From Apostichopus leukothele (lineage: Eukaryota > Echinodermata > Holothuroidea > Aspidochirotida > Stichopodidae), in contig JAAAKB020262537.1 in the NCBI GenBank assembly GCA_010014835.2, positions 1 to 28,481 on the forward strand: a DNA stretch of 28,481 nucleotides. The letters are read 5' to 3'. Within the stretch, counting starts at the first letter, position 1. Each line of letters begins with the position of its first letter. Shown here one piece after another: positions 20,901 through 28,481 of this stretch. The position numbers and the translations under genes are program-made. Under the pieces are notes generated by a model. The model did no database searches and was not told the DNA's origin. It worked only from the letters and a program-made list of their open reading frames with translations.

Positions 20901-22413
20901 TCTCCTTCACCGTTAATTGTTTTATCATATAGATATTATTACAAAGTTAAAAGACAATCTCCTGTTGACATATCATAAAGGTCCCAGCAAAAGCCTTTTT
21001 CACAGGATGTGAGTATATGACTCATACAAAGACTGAATCATTTTAATGAGCTTCAATTAAGTTTCCACCGTCTAATTTCCTTAATAACGCAAACTGAAAA
21101 ATTTAAAACAGGCTTCAATGAAAGTACAGTGCATGAACATGTGTTCAGTATACATTATATATCAGCAGATGATACGCTATAATTATGACCCTTTAAGTTG
21201 GAATTAAAGAGAACAATGTTCCATTGTTTCAAGAAAGCTTAACTGAGACCTTTTTAATCCGAAAGATGATATTTTTGTTCAAAGTAACAGTTTATTAAAT
21301 GTGTTATATTAAATGTGTTAAGTCTTTTGCAATGATGTTTCTTGTACATTTACTGCATCTGTTGAGTCCTTTAAGCTGTATTCCTACTGTTTAAAGTCTT
21401 TTTTAACAAGATCATTGTCTTTCTTGTCTTAAGAAACAGAGCCTTGTTCACTAGCTAATGCCCACATATTTATTATAAGGTCATCTTTCATGAAAGTTTT
21501 GGTGACTTAAACAAAAGACATGATTCAATATTTTGCCACTCTGCCTTGCTGTAAGCATATGCTCATAAGTAAAATTGTCTTCAGTAAAGAAAAACGTCTG
21601 TACAAACATTTTACTACATTTTTCTTAAATATGTTTCTGGATGACAGACATATTCTTCGCATTCGTCTGATGCAACTATTACTTCTCAAATAACTCCAGC
21701 TTATAGTGAAAGCAAACGTTTATTGAAAGGTATTATAGTAAATCTGAACGTTAAGGGACCGTCTCAACAGTTAAAACGTAAGGAATAATACTTTAAAAAG
21801 GAATCACTGATGACTAGTTTTGGCAATATCGATTAAAACAATACATATTTGGTTCCCTAAACAATAAATGAGATGTTCTGTTTTTTCACTTCATGTTCAC
21901 GATTTCTGAGTTGATATTTTGGAACACAAAGTAGGCTGTTGTCTATTGGAATTAATTGATGGATTTCTGTCTACTTCGTTTATGATTCTCAATGCACGTT
22001 GTTCTTTCTTGTAGAGCATCTTTATTTCTTACACTTTAATTATTAAAGCTGAATCGAGGAACCATACAGAAGATATATCTCAAATCCAATCGTTGATTCG
22101 TTCCCCCTTTTTTATCTTAATTTTAGCAACAACATGCATATTAGAGTGTAAGATGATAGAATCATAAAATATCATATCACATTTGCCATCTTTTTTTTGC
22201 TTAGATTAAATGAAATCACGGTACATACAGATTTAAATAAAGTTGCAGAAACTTTCCTTTTCAATTGTTCAAAACATTTTTGTGTCTAAAAAGAACAAGA
22301 ATATCTTTTTTTCAAAGATTATTGCTGTCAAAAATGATACTATCATGATCAAAGAGACAGATAACAAAAAGCATACCAATGATTAATAGAACTGTTGAGA
22401 TCCTTGCGTCCAT
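14637..22413 (-). CDS. Orphan 184-residue type I membrane protein (spliced)
   Basis: Exons on the minus strand are 22413-22377, 15884-15672 and 14941-14637. Each junction is phase 1 and the split codons join to alanine and valine, which strongly supports the model. Residues 1-22 are a signal peptide with GFA before the likely cleavage site. Residues 31-83 are acidic with repeats (YESSYEP, EPAESDIESDIEPAES). Residues 84-146 form an Ala/Gly/Gln/Pro-rich low-complexity stalk with two RPD motifs (QARPD and QVRPD). Residues 148-170 are one membrane helix containing AFFLVVLAAGVAAYVI. The tail RRQRRTRNSPERLN is short and basic, as expected for a cytoplasmic end. The mature protein has no cysteine, so no disulphide-linked domain is present. 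Expected location is the cell surface or secretory membranes. I recognise no family; echinoderm-type lineage-restricted surface or matrix proteins often look like this, which is only an analogy. Extra phase 1-1 exons could be skipped in this model. Confidence 0.75.
15672..15884 (-). CDS. Acidic exon of the orphan membrane protein
   Basis: The acceptor TTCTCTTTCAG and donor G|GTAAGT are both near-consensus. The 213-bp exon has symmetrical phase 1 ends, so it could be skipped or duplicated without shifting the frame. It carries the end of the signal peptide, VPPPRG, and a Glu/Ser/Asp-rich part with internal repeats. The longer 176-codon open frame around it extends into introns and should not be taken as the product. 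Confidence 0.8.
16446..17048 (-). CDS. Intronless 200-residue ORF inside intron 1, function unknown
   Basis: From ATG at 17048-17046 the minus strand stays open for 200 codons, long for this AT-rich DNA, and starts MRDGKVVTVNALSRAVFVF. The centre is translated from a pyrimidine-rich tract, giving Pro/Ser/Leu-rich sequence with hydrophobic stretches such as FPPLILLLRLSVPLALLCF. A TATA box lies 50 bp upstream. No known domain is visible. Against it, much of the length comes from a low-complexity tract with few A/T stop opportunities. It could be a young gene, an alternative first exon region of the host gene, or chance. Confidence 0.28.
   Translation of the reverse strand: MRDGKVVTVNALSRAVFVFLHQRSLCGSVLNKSTSIENYFALTFICLHQEVAGTERISSVVLAITMTYSVPVSLPFAPPLPSLSSPPICPPGASCSIPATLVFPPLILLLRLSVPLALLCFLTPQAPILVAASCHTLPRCSYTAILPDPPASSVSCSCSLVCLTSSPVGSSFYNHHFNSLHLNESFKGYRLYSIELSFNS
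16555..16835 (+). repeat. Purine-rich tract with internal GAAGCAGGAGGATCA repeat
   Basis: The plus strand is strongly G/A-rich. GAAGCAGGAGGATCA occurs twice about 120 bp apart (near 16595 and 16717), and GGGAGGGGAGGGGAGG-type runs fill 16790-16820. It looks like a degenerate expanded purine repeat within intron 1. Confidence 0.55.
17098..17123 (-). promoter_or_regulatory. Candidate internal promoter: TATA box with CRE-like site
   Basis: On the minus strand CACCGTGACGTGT (CRE-like TGACGTG) is followed by TATAAAAG at 17105-17098. The start site would be near 17070, just upstream of the 200-codon ORF, and the donor-like CAG|GTAATT lies near 17063. The octamer is the same as in the host gene's own TATA box, but that is the consensus and does not prove relation. 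Confidence 0.4.
17124..22376. other. Large intron of the orphan membrane-protein gene, little structure
   Basis: About 5.2 kb of AT-rich sequence without convincing exons on either strand. Small direct repeats such as ATGAATTAAG twice at about 18010 and ATTAAATGTGTTA twice at about 21295 are the only structure seen. Open frames of 60-65 codons here show no splice context. Confidence 0.5.
22377..22413 (-). CDS. Signal-peptide exon of the orphan membrane protein
   Basis: ATG at 22413-22411 lies in the context ACAAAATGG and encodes MDARISTVLLII, followed by the donor G|GTATGC. The hydrophobic core continues across the intron into exon 2 (ACVPSILGFA). An intron splitting the signal peptide in phase 1 is a common arrangement for secreted and surface proteins. 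Confidence 0.75.
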
Positions 22414-22579
22414 TTTGTGTCACCAACGGTAGTCAACTTCTGGATGGAATAAAATAAATATTCTTGATTCTTGATGGTAAGTTCGAAGTTCTGTCTTCCT
22501 TACAATCTTCCGACCTTTATCGTGAGTAACTAATGGGGATCTTGTTTAACAGTGTGCTACTGTGTCCGGTAGCAGAGCT

Positions 22580-22587
22580 CTTTTATA
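22580..22587 (-). promoter_or_regulatory. TATA box of the orphan membrane-protein gene
   Basis: TATAAAAG on the minus strand lies about 170 bp upstream of the ATG at 22413, placing the transcription start near 22555 and leaving a 5' leader of roughly 140 bases. A strong TATA box suggests regulated or tissue-specific expression rather than housekeeping use. The leader holds an acceptor-like CCATCCAG at about 22440, so a small leader intron is possible. Confidence 0.6.
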
Positions 22588-22619
22588 CTTCCTAGCACGT
22601 TGTGAATAACACGTCCAGA

Positions 22620-24400
22620 TGCTTACACTCGTCGTAGGTAGTTGACATGAGTCTATTACTCACCGTCGGATGGACATCTATTGGATGTTCCGCTCCCAAG
22701 CGGTATTTTTGGATGGTAACGCTGACGTATGGGAAGGATGTCTAAAGAGATTTTGAAGTATGAGGAAATTCAATTCTTCCTACGAGTTTAACCAAAAAAA
22801 GATTTTTCTTTTCACCGTCATGGATACAGTAGTGCAAAGAGTAAACTATTTCTCCTATGTAGGCCTATCTACATTAGATAGATATATACTTGTTGCATCT
22901 TCTCAATTCATATCGTTTCTTATGACGAAATCATTACTCATTTTGGGCATGTTTCTCCATGTGAAATAACCAGCAAACGTTCATTACTCAGTTTCATATA
23001 AGTTAACGTTCCCAGAATTAGACGGAAATAAAATGAAACTGCTATGTACGATGCAAACTGTTTTTTTTAATATGTCAAGATAGATAGAATTATTAACTCA
23101 GTCTTTAACTAAGTAAGCGATATGTCGATATTTTATTAAGAGTACGAACGATCATGTTAAGAAACACCTGAAACGTTTATCGTCCTTGTCATTTTAGCGT
23201 ATAACATTCCATGACCGTGCGCCATTCATTTTTTTTACATGCATAATCATGATGATGTCATAATATTATGATCAACATGAACAAATATGTCCTTAATTCT
23301 CTTAGACAGTGCAAGATACGTGGGACACCTTAATTCACATCACTCTATAACTCAATGTTAATTTGTCAAACTGTCTCATTATTGTTACGTCACATCGACA
23401 AATGTTTCAGTATATTTTCCCGTTTTAGTGTAGAATGAATGTGCCACGGTGCCATCCGTTTTAAGCAGCAATTTACCAACTAGATTCTGCAACATTCAAT
23501 TGACTATTAAATATACAACTGATGTCCCACGAAATACCAAACGTCTTACGTCACATTAAATCTGGGAGAGAAATGTCTACTTTCCATAAATTATCAATTT
23601 TCATACAAAGTAAGAATTACGATAAAGTTAAAGAGAGAGTTTGAATAGAGCCGGTAACCATGACAAAGTCGATTAATTTCACATAAGTTATCAGTAGCTT
23701 ACTATAAAGCTAACTTTGAACAAACTTATTCTTTGTGTAGTTATGTTCAATTATATATTATCATGCTGGACACTCTACGCAACACAAAGTGAACCGACAT
23801 ATTGGCCCCTACTGTGTTTTGTGACTTCACAGTTGAAGTACTACAAAACAAAAATAGTTAAAAGAATAGTTTAGAAGGAAATTAGATGTTGGTATGTGCA
23901 AGACAAACTTGATTTTAGTATTAGGGTGAGTTACCAAGTTATGAATTATAGGAAGACAATGGTATTGACTATTCTCAGAGCAACTATGATAATTGTATCA
24001 TATGTCACACTCTACTTGAGGGCAGTAGAAGAAGCCTAAATTGGCGAGAGAGATCAAGCAGAGGCACAATTTTCGAGGGGGCAGTGGGACGTTTGAATTT
24101 GATAGTTGCATCATAATTTCCTCGACAAATTGATTTGTTTGTATGTATTCCGTATATCACAAATTCAAGTATTGAAGATTTCTTAGAACAAAAAGGCACT
24201 GCATAATAACATATTTTCTTTAAATTGTTTAACAATAGGACCTTCTAAATAAGAAAAAATATAAAACGAAGAACAACAATATGACATTTTGTTCTAAAAT
24301 GGAAAACGGTACGCCTCGTTCACAAAATGATAGGGCTCTTTAGAATTATTAAATATTTTTTTTACAAAAGTGGAGGGAGCACGAACCTATAATTATTCCC
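22620..24400. other. AT-rich stretch upstream of the orphan gene
   Basis: No gene is supported. A 69-codon plus frame from ATG at 22760 and a 76-codon minus frame at 24235-24005 are open. The latter has an acceptor-like TTATTATGCAG and protein-like composition (ICRGNYDATIKFKRPT), but no partner exon of matching phase is found, so I leave both uncalled. Confidence 0.4.
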
Positions 24401-24625
24401 CCTGGGCTCCGCCGCCATGTTTTACTTTCTAACAGAGTCACCTAAGTAAACCTAGTACACTGATCCTAACAAATTCTACGGAGTAGTTACCCCTCGTTCA
24501 CAAATTAACAGGTATTTAGCCCTTACCAACTTAATTATACAATAACCATTGGTACCATCAAATATGATATGCAAATTAGTTGAGATTCCAATTCAGCTCG
24601 ATCGGTCTATCGATGCATCTCCGGC

Positions 24626-24635
24626 TATATATAAA
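24626..24635 (+). promoter_or_regulatory. Candidate TATA box, plus strand
   Basis: TATATATAAA is followed about 50 bp later by ATG at 24684, which opens only 15 codons (MDVVNVIKLW) before TAG. Opposite it, on the minus strand, ATGGCGGCGGAG at 24418-24407 sits in a small GC-rich island resembling a YY1-type start context. Together they could be a divergent promoter, but neither transcript can be extended with confidence. Confidence 0.25.
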
Positions 24636-24866
24636 CAGGTTTTGACATGCGCATGGGCTTACTGTTGACGTTTGTTCAAGATCATGGACGTTGTAAATGT
24701 TATAAAGCTGTGGTGTTACTGCCGTAATTAGTCATTAGTTTTGTGGCCAATTAAGTTACGCACAAACTAGTAACACAAGTCCACATAACCACCAATTAAA
24801 GGGACATAAGTTAGTACATGCAGGCATCCAGAAAGACGGTTCAAGATGCATGTCCATTTGACTCAC

Positions 24867-24986
24867 CTGGCGACATAGTTTGCAGATAAGCAAACAAACA
24901 CACGTATACCTTCGCACTGATGTTATTAACAGTTTCCATCCGTTCAGTGATGTAGTCATTTGCCGCTTTAAAAAACTTACACACAT
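24867..24986 (-). CDS. Possible exon with consensus donor, unknown gene
   Basis: On the minus strand ATG at 24986 opens 40 codons (start MCVSFLKRQM, end ICKLCRQ) ending at CAG|GTGAGT, a perfect consensus donor at 24867/24866. An acceptor-like AAGTAG precedes the ATG, so it may be an internal exon. No downstream partner is certain, and the opposite strand is also open, so this is tentative. Confidence 0.28.
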
Positions 24987-25402
24987 CTACTTCGAGAGTC
25001 ATCAATCAGGTTATATCCCTTACCCTAAAATAGATTACTTCAAAAGTACGGGTTCCTATTAAATGCGATGATATTGATGAATCGACTTTGTGCAGATTGT
25101 TTAAACGTATTTCATTTTTGTGTAATTTATGCTGTTTCATTACAATTATATAAGCCTGCTACCGGTATTTCATGATACCATTGTTGATCAGGATATCAAA
25201 TGTAATGGAATGGGGGTATTTTAAATTCCCCCGACTGACTTATATTATAGGGACTGAACCAATATGGAAGGGCCAGAGGCGTACGTATGTCCGGTTTTTT
25301 TTTATAAAGGAGGGTGTGGTCATGGGATTAATGAAGCTTTCTTACATGTTGCACCGTCTGGGGATGGTTACCCAGATAAGAAATGAAAAATGTTTCATTT
25401 GC

Positions 25403-25727
25403 TTAACACAAAAGTAAACTTGCTAATAATGTCTTATCCAAAGGCGTCGACGAAACTCCTAGGGTACCAGTATCCTGTAGGCTATATATATATACTTGTC
25501 CATGACATGCTTCGGCTCTTTCTTGATCTCTGGACTGTGTTGAAGTTGACGCTGAATGAAACACTTCTGTGTTAGTTGGCTTCAATTTGATATTTCTATG
25601 GAGAAAATGGCTGCTTCCTAAACCCTGTATTCCCAAGACAGCTGCATCAATCAACATTCCCAATGTACCCAATGGACAACATTCAATAACTTCTATTTCA
25701 ATGAACAACATCATCTGTTTCTCAGAG
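25403..25727 (-). CDS. Possible terminal exon of an unknown minus-strand gene
   Basis: The acceptor TTTACCTTCAATTACAG precedes 25727 on the minus strand. One base completes a codon and 107 codons follow before TAA. The start (SEKQMMLFIEIEVIECC) is hydrophobic-acidic and the rest is Ser/Thr-rich. Codon use is purine-first, as in real exons. The plus strand of 25620-25740 is also open and ends in a donor-like GAAG|GTAAAA, so strand is not settled. I recognise no family. Confidence 0.35.
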
Positions 25728-25800
25728 CTGTAATTGAAGGTAAAATTGTTGCTCACGGGCTTGAATCACGTAAAAATGTTACAGGCTAGCCCTGTTACTT

Positions 25801-25845
25801 GTTAGTGTTACTGTTGTTTGTTAGTGTTACTGTTGTTTGTTACAG
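25801..25845. repeat. 19-bp tandem duplication
   Basis: GTTAGTGTTACTGTTGTTT is present twice in perfect tandem (25801-25819 and 25820-25838), followed by the partial copy GTTACAG. A small, recent slippage or duplication with no evident role. Confidence 0.8.
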
Positions 25846-26493
25846 TAGTGTAACTGTGTCCACTGCGTAACGTTATATTACAGAGTAAGGATGGGCTACT
25901 CGGAGTCGAGTGGAGTCTACAGAAGCCTAGGCCTACAGTTTGCTATGTATAGTAATTGTATGTATAGGCTCAAGCCACTGGGTCATATTTCTGACTGGCG
26001 GAACAAAAGACAATTTTCATGTGCCCGGGGTCATTCACTTACATAGCTATTCACTGGCAAGGCATACAGTAGTCCATAGCTGAAGCTAGTTGTATTGAAG
26101 TTACTCGTCAGAAGGTCATTCTATTAGACTATTACCTGAAATAAATATCACCAACACATTACAGTGACACGACCTATGCCATTTGGATATGCTTCTTTAG
26201 TTGGCTGGAATTTCATCATGTTTTCTTCTTTAAAACTCAAATATTTTATGTTCAGTTGTACTAAATCTCTGATGATAGGTGCACAGAATCAGGAATGTTT
26301 TCCAAATTGTGTGCAAAGTGGATTGACACAAGTAGCTTAAAATATGCCTATTCCATTTGATGCTTTAAATGGCTCAGTAATATCAGATTAGGCGCTTTCT
26401 TTCTCCCTCCCCCTCTAAAAAAAAATCCATTTAATCCCCAAAACTGAAGATAAATAGTTAATTTAGGAAAAGGAAATCACACATGCATACCTA

Positions 26494-26684
26494 TCAGTAA
26501 TGCATCTTGTAGTGTGTATCCATGGCAATAATATGCATATCTCTAAATTCTACACAGTTCACTACTGCATGTACATAGGCTTGTTCGAACTTTGGAGTTT
26601 CAACTACACATGCGCAAATCCTCAAACCTGACCCAACATTTTCCCTGGTTGCTTTGGAGTGTTTGCAAACCAGTTCCACAAAAC
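26494..26684 (-). CDS. Possible terminal exon of an unknown minus-strand gene
   Basis: After the acceptor TTATTTACTTGTAG on the minus strand, two bases complete a codon and the frame runs 62 codons to TGA at 26496-26494, starting FVELVCKHSKATRENVG and ending HIIAMDTHYKMHY. About a third of codons begin with G, a strong coding signature. The other strand of 26561-26690 is also open between an acceptor and a GTAAAT donor but has weaker codon bias. No family recognised. It lies upstream of the 25727-25403 frame, but the phases do not join because this frame ends in its own stop. Confidence 0.4.
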
Positions 26685-27133
26685 CTACAAGTAAATAACC
26701 TTTTCTATGCAATGTAGATTACAAAATAATAAATGTAAATGGCTTCTTTTGATGATGCATGAAGTACAGTAGTATACACATGACCTTGACATAAAAAAAC
26801 TTGACTGCGAAAAAGGTTGCAACAAAGAAACTACTGTACTATGGTATGAATACACATTTTACATTAGCAACTCGCTATGCGGAGAGCACAAATATACTGT
26901 GAGATGGAAAATCCTTTTAAGTATCAGAGATGTAGCTTCCCCCACAAAATTCATTGATTGTCTCAACTCAAAACATTTTCTGATAGTCTCACAAACAATT
27001 CAAGTGCATCTTCGCACCATGAAAGCTGTCATCAAAACTTAATACTGTATTTGACAACAAGGCCTATCGTTATGAAATTTGAGTGCACACATATGATAGC
27101 CTATATACCACAAACTTCGCTATCTCTACACAG

Positions 27134-27286
27134 GGGAAAGTAACATTACAAGTAGTTGCATATTGTGTTCATGGAGCACTACAGATGCAAGAATGTCTGC
27201 TGACAATGGGAGAGGGACTATTAGCCAATCAAATCACAGGATATTTTGGAAAAGCATCATTGACTATTTTTAGCATGATAATCTTG
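27134..27286 (+). CDS. Possible internal exon of an unknown plus-strand gene
   Basis: The acceptor CTATCTCTACACAG and donor TTG|GTAATG bound exactly 51 codons in phase 0. They read GKVTLQVVAYCVHGALQMQE, then a glycine-rich loop and ITGYFGKASLTIFSMIIL, suggesting a partly membrane-associated or buried helical segment. Codons are purine-first. The opposite strand has stops. I recognise no family and found no partner exon. Confidence 0.35.
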
Positions 27287-27512
27287 GTAATGGAAATGTT
27301 TTTATTCCTGTACCTTGCTGGTTGATTGTTATGATTTATTTGTTTCCAAACAAATTCAATCATGGTAGAATTGGAAGAAATTTGTGTTCTTTCAGAAGAA
27401 GTTGTGGTTTTTTGAAGAGAAAGAAAGACGTTCATTCAAAAATGTATTTTGTTTTTGCTTTTGGCCTAGTTGTGAGTGTGTGTACTTGGGGTTTGTTTCT
27501 CTAATGAAAAGT

Positions 27513-27582
27513 TTGCGTCCGCCGGACGCAAGTAATTTGAAGATTTTGCGTCCCTGGTTAAAACATTGCGTCCAGGACGCAG
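27513..27582. repeat. Cluster of TTGCGTCC inverted repeats
   Basis: TTGCGTCC at 27513-27520 faces GGACGCAA at 27524-27531 across a 3-base loop. TTGCGTCC recurs at 27546-27553 and 27566-27573, and the last copy faces GGACGCAG at 27575-27582. Five copies in 70 bp in mixed orientation suggest a hairpin-forming repeat or a clustered binding site. The open frames on both strands across it look like by-products. Confidence 0.6.
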
Positions 27583-27958
27583 AATCCTGGGTCCGTAACA
27601 ATACTGCATCGCTGTTGGCCAAAACTGCTGAAGTGCTCAGAAGCAAGCTCATGTCAACTGCCTGCCCATAAGTTAATCAACCAGTCAAAAATACAATCCT
27701 TTCCACTTGAAGGCTTATTTCATTTGATTGGATTTTGTTAGTTCTAACGTTCTAAGGCCGCAAGGAAAGGTAAATCTAGAATGTTGTCTTGACTTCTTCA
27801 CTACATCACAATCATTTTTTTAAATGAGCACGTTGCTTATCAAAAAAGTAATTATCAACCGGATTGATTTTTCATGTTTCAGCTCAATTGTTTTAATTTG
27901 TTCATACATGTATACTATGCATATTGCTGTTAAAGGAGAATGTTAATCTCCAGTATAC

Positions 27959-28138
27959 CTGCTTTTCTTCTTTACCAGGTTTCCTACAATTCCTCAAACG
28001 TACCATCAGCCTGGCGCTATCTGCAGAAGTTTCATTTTCTAGTGATGGTTCAAAGACCCTCTTTGATTCGATCTTTCGATGATCCACTTTGATTAAGTCA
28101 CATAGGCTGACATTGAATGTGACTGATCGGTGTAACAT
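27959..28138 (-). CDS. Possible first coding exon of an unknown minus-strand gene
   Basis: On the minus strand ATG at 28138 opens 60 codons (start MLHRSVTFNVSLCDLIKVDH, end PGKEEKQ) ending at CAG|GTATAC. Codons are purine-first and the sequence is charged and soluble-looking. A short upstream ORF (ATGTCACTTTACTGCTGC, then TAA) ends directly before the ATG. Alternatively the plus strand has a strong acceptor TGCTTTTCTTCTTTACCAG ending at 27979, which would make this region the 5' untranslated exon of the UBA-like gene. I favour neither firmly. No family recognised. Confidence 0.38.
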
Positions 28139-28172
28139 TTAGCAGCAGTAAAGTGACATCTCGGCACGGTCA

Positions 28173-28307
28173 ATGGAGCCATCAGGGGAAGCAGCTGAGG
28201 CACCTGAGGCAGCAGCAGAAGCCCCCCCGCCCCCCTCGGGAGAAAAAATACCAGAGCTGGTTAAAATGCTGATGGCCATGGGCATTGACAGAGAATTGGC
28301 TACACAG
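28173..28307 (+). CDS. UBA-domain-like protein, first coding exon (gene continues past the window)
   Basis: ATG at 28173 follows GGTCA and begins an acidic, Ala/Pro-rich leader (MEPSGEAAEAPEAAAEAPPP). Residues 26-45 read IPELVKMLMAMGIDRELATQ, matching the first helix and MG-hydrophobic loop of ubiquitin-associated (UBA) domains, where L..L..MG....A is the hallmark. The exon ends CAG|GTAGTA in phase 0, so the remaining two UBA helices and any effector domain must lie on later exons outside the window. Reading past the donor gives a longer 89-codon frame that I take as intron. UBA domains bind ubiquitin or ubiquitin-like modules, so a role in ubiquitin signalling or protein turnover is expected; the specific family is not identifiable from this exon. 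Confidence 0.55.
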
Positions 28308-28481
28308 GTAGTAAAAATGTTTGATCTTCATGTGCAGAATATAGTAAATGCAGATCATTTCATTTCTTTGTACCCTACAGGATTGTTTCGGGAACACTTT
28401 ACTAAAGAAACAGGGCAGAGCTCTGCTTATACTCATATGTGACCGTTAACCAGGGATGTGCCCATGCTGGGCGGCACTGGG

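Noticed and set aside
24005-24235. 76-codon minus-strand frame with protein-like composition
   Set aside because: An acceptor-like site exists, but its phase does not fit the candidate first exon at 24418 and no other partner was found. It may be part of a repeat.
28173-28442. Reading the UBA-like frame through to 89 codons
   Set aside because: A good donor CAG|GTAGTA interrupts it exactly inside the UBA pattern, and the sequence after the donor no longer resembles a UBA domain.
1-28481. CRISPR array, bacterial operon or viral genome
   Set aside because: No regularly spaced identical repeats, no closely packed long frames with ribosome-binding sites, and no viral polymerase or capsid-like frame was seen. 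The spliced genes show a eukaryotic genome.

Overview
The window looks like nuclear DNA of an invertebrate animal, most likely a marine deuterostome such as an echinoderm. It is AT-rich and intron-rich, genes are split by GT-AG introns, there is no bacterial-style packing of reading frames, and the TAGGCCTA palindrome that I associate with such genomes is frequent. The species cannot be named from the sequence.

Three loci carry the best gene evidence. (1) A plus-strand gene at about 1.22-8.93 kb has a CpG/NRF-1-type promoter, a probable non-coding first exon, and coding exons at 3446-3601, 4210-4344, 4831-4918, 6356-6416 and 8560-8689. Its first three coding exons encode a basic helical leader and a segment resembling the extreme N-terminus of DNAH5/DNAH8-type outer-arm dynein heavy chains, but the rest of a dynein is absent and the reading frame ends early. 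(2) A minus-strand gene at 22587-14632 has a TATA box, a signal-peptide exon (22413-22377), an acidic exon (15884-15672) and an Ala/Gly-rich plus transmembrane exon (14941-14637). All junctions are phase 1 and match, giving a 184-residue type I membrane protein of no family I recognise. (3) A plus-strand gene starts at 28173 with an acidic, Pro/Ala-rich leader followed by the first helix of a probable UBA domain; it runs out of the window.

Between genes 1 and 2 (8.93-14.6 kb) lie G-rich tracts, a pyrimidine minisatellite, a tRNA-like SINE fragment, a U2-snRNA-like 42-bp head joined to unrelated sequence, and one possible terminal exon. Inside the downstream introns of gene 1 are a 582-bp hAT-like non-autonomous element, a 22-bp minisatellite and a 358-bp fold-back MITE with TA target duplications. 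The 6.5-kb first intron of gene 2 holds a 200-codon uninterrupted minus-strand ORF directly behind its own TATA box.

From 22.6 to 28.1 kb are possible exons on both strands (24.87-25.73, 26.49-26.68, 27.13-27.29 and 27.96-28.14 kb) that I cannot join into one model. The functions of the three main genes are not evidently linked; they look like ordinary neighbours. The most unusual items are the dynein N-terminal 'stub' gene, the orphan membrane protein with an independent TATA-driven ORF in its intron, the U2-headed repeat, and two opposed start codons 34 bp apart near 28.15 kb.
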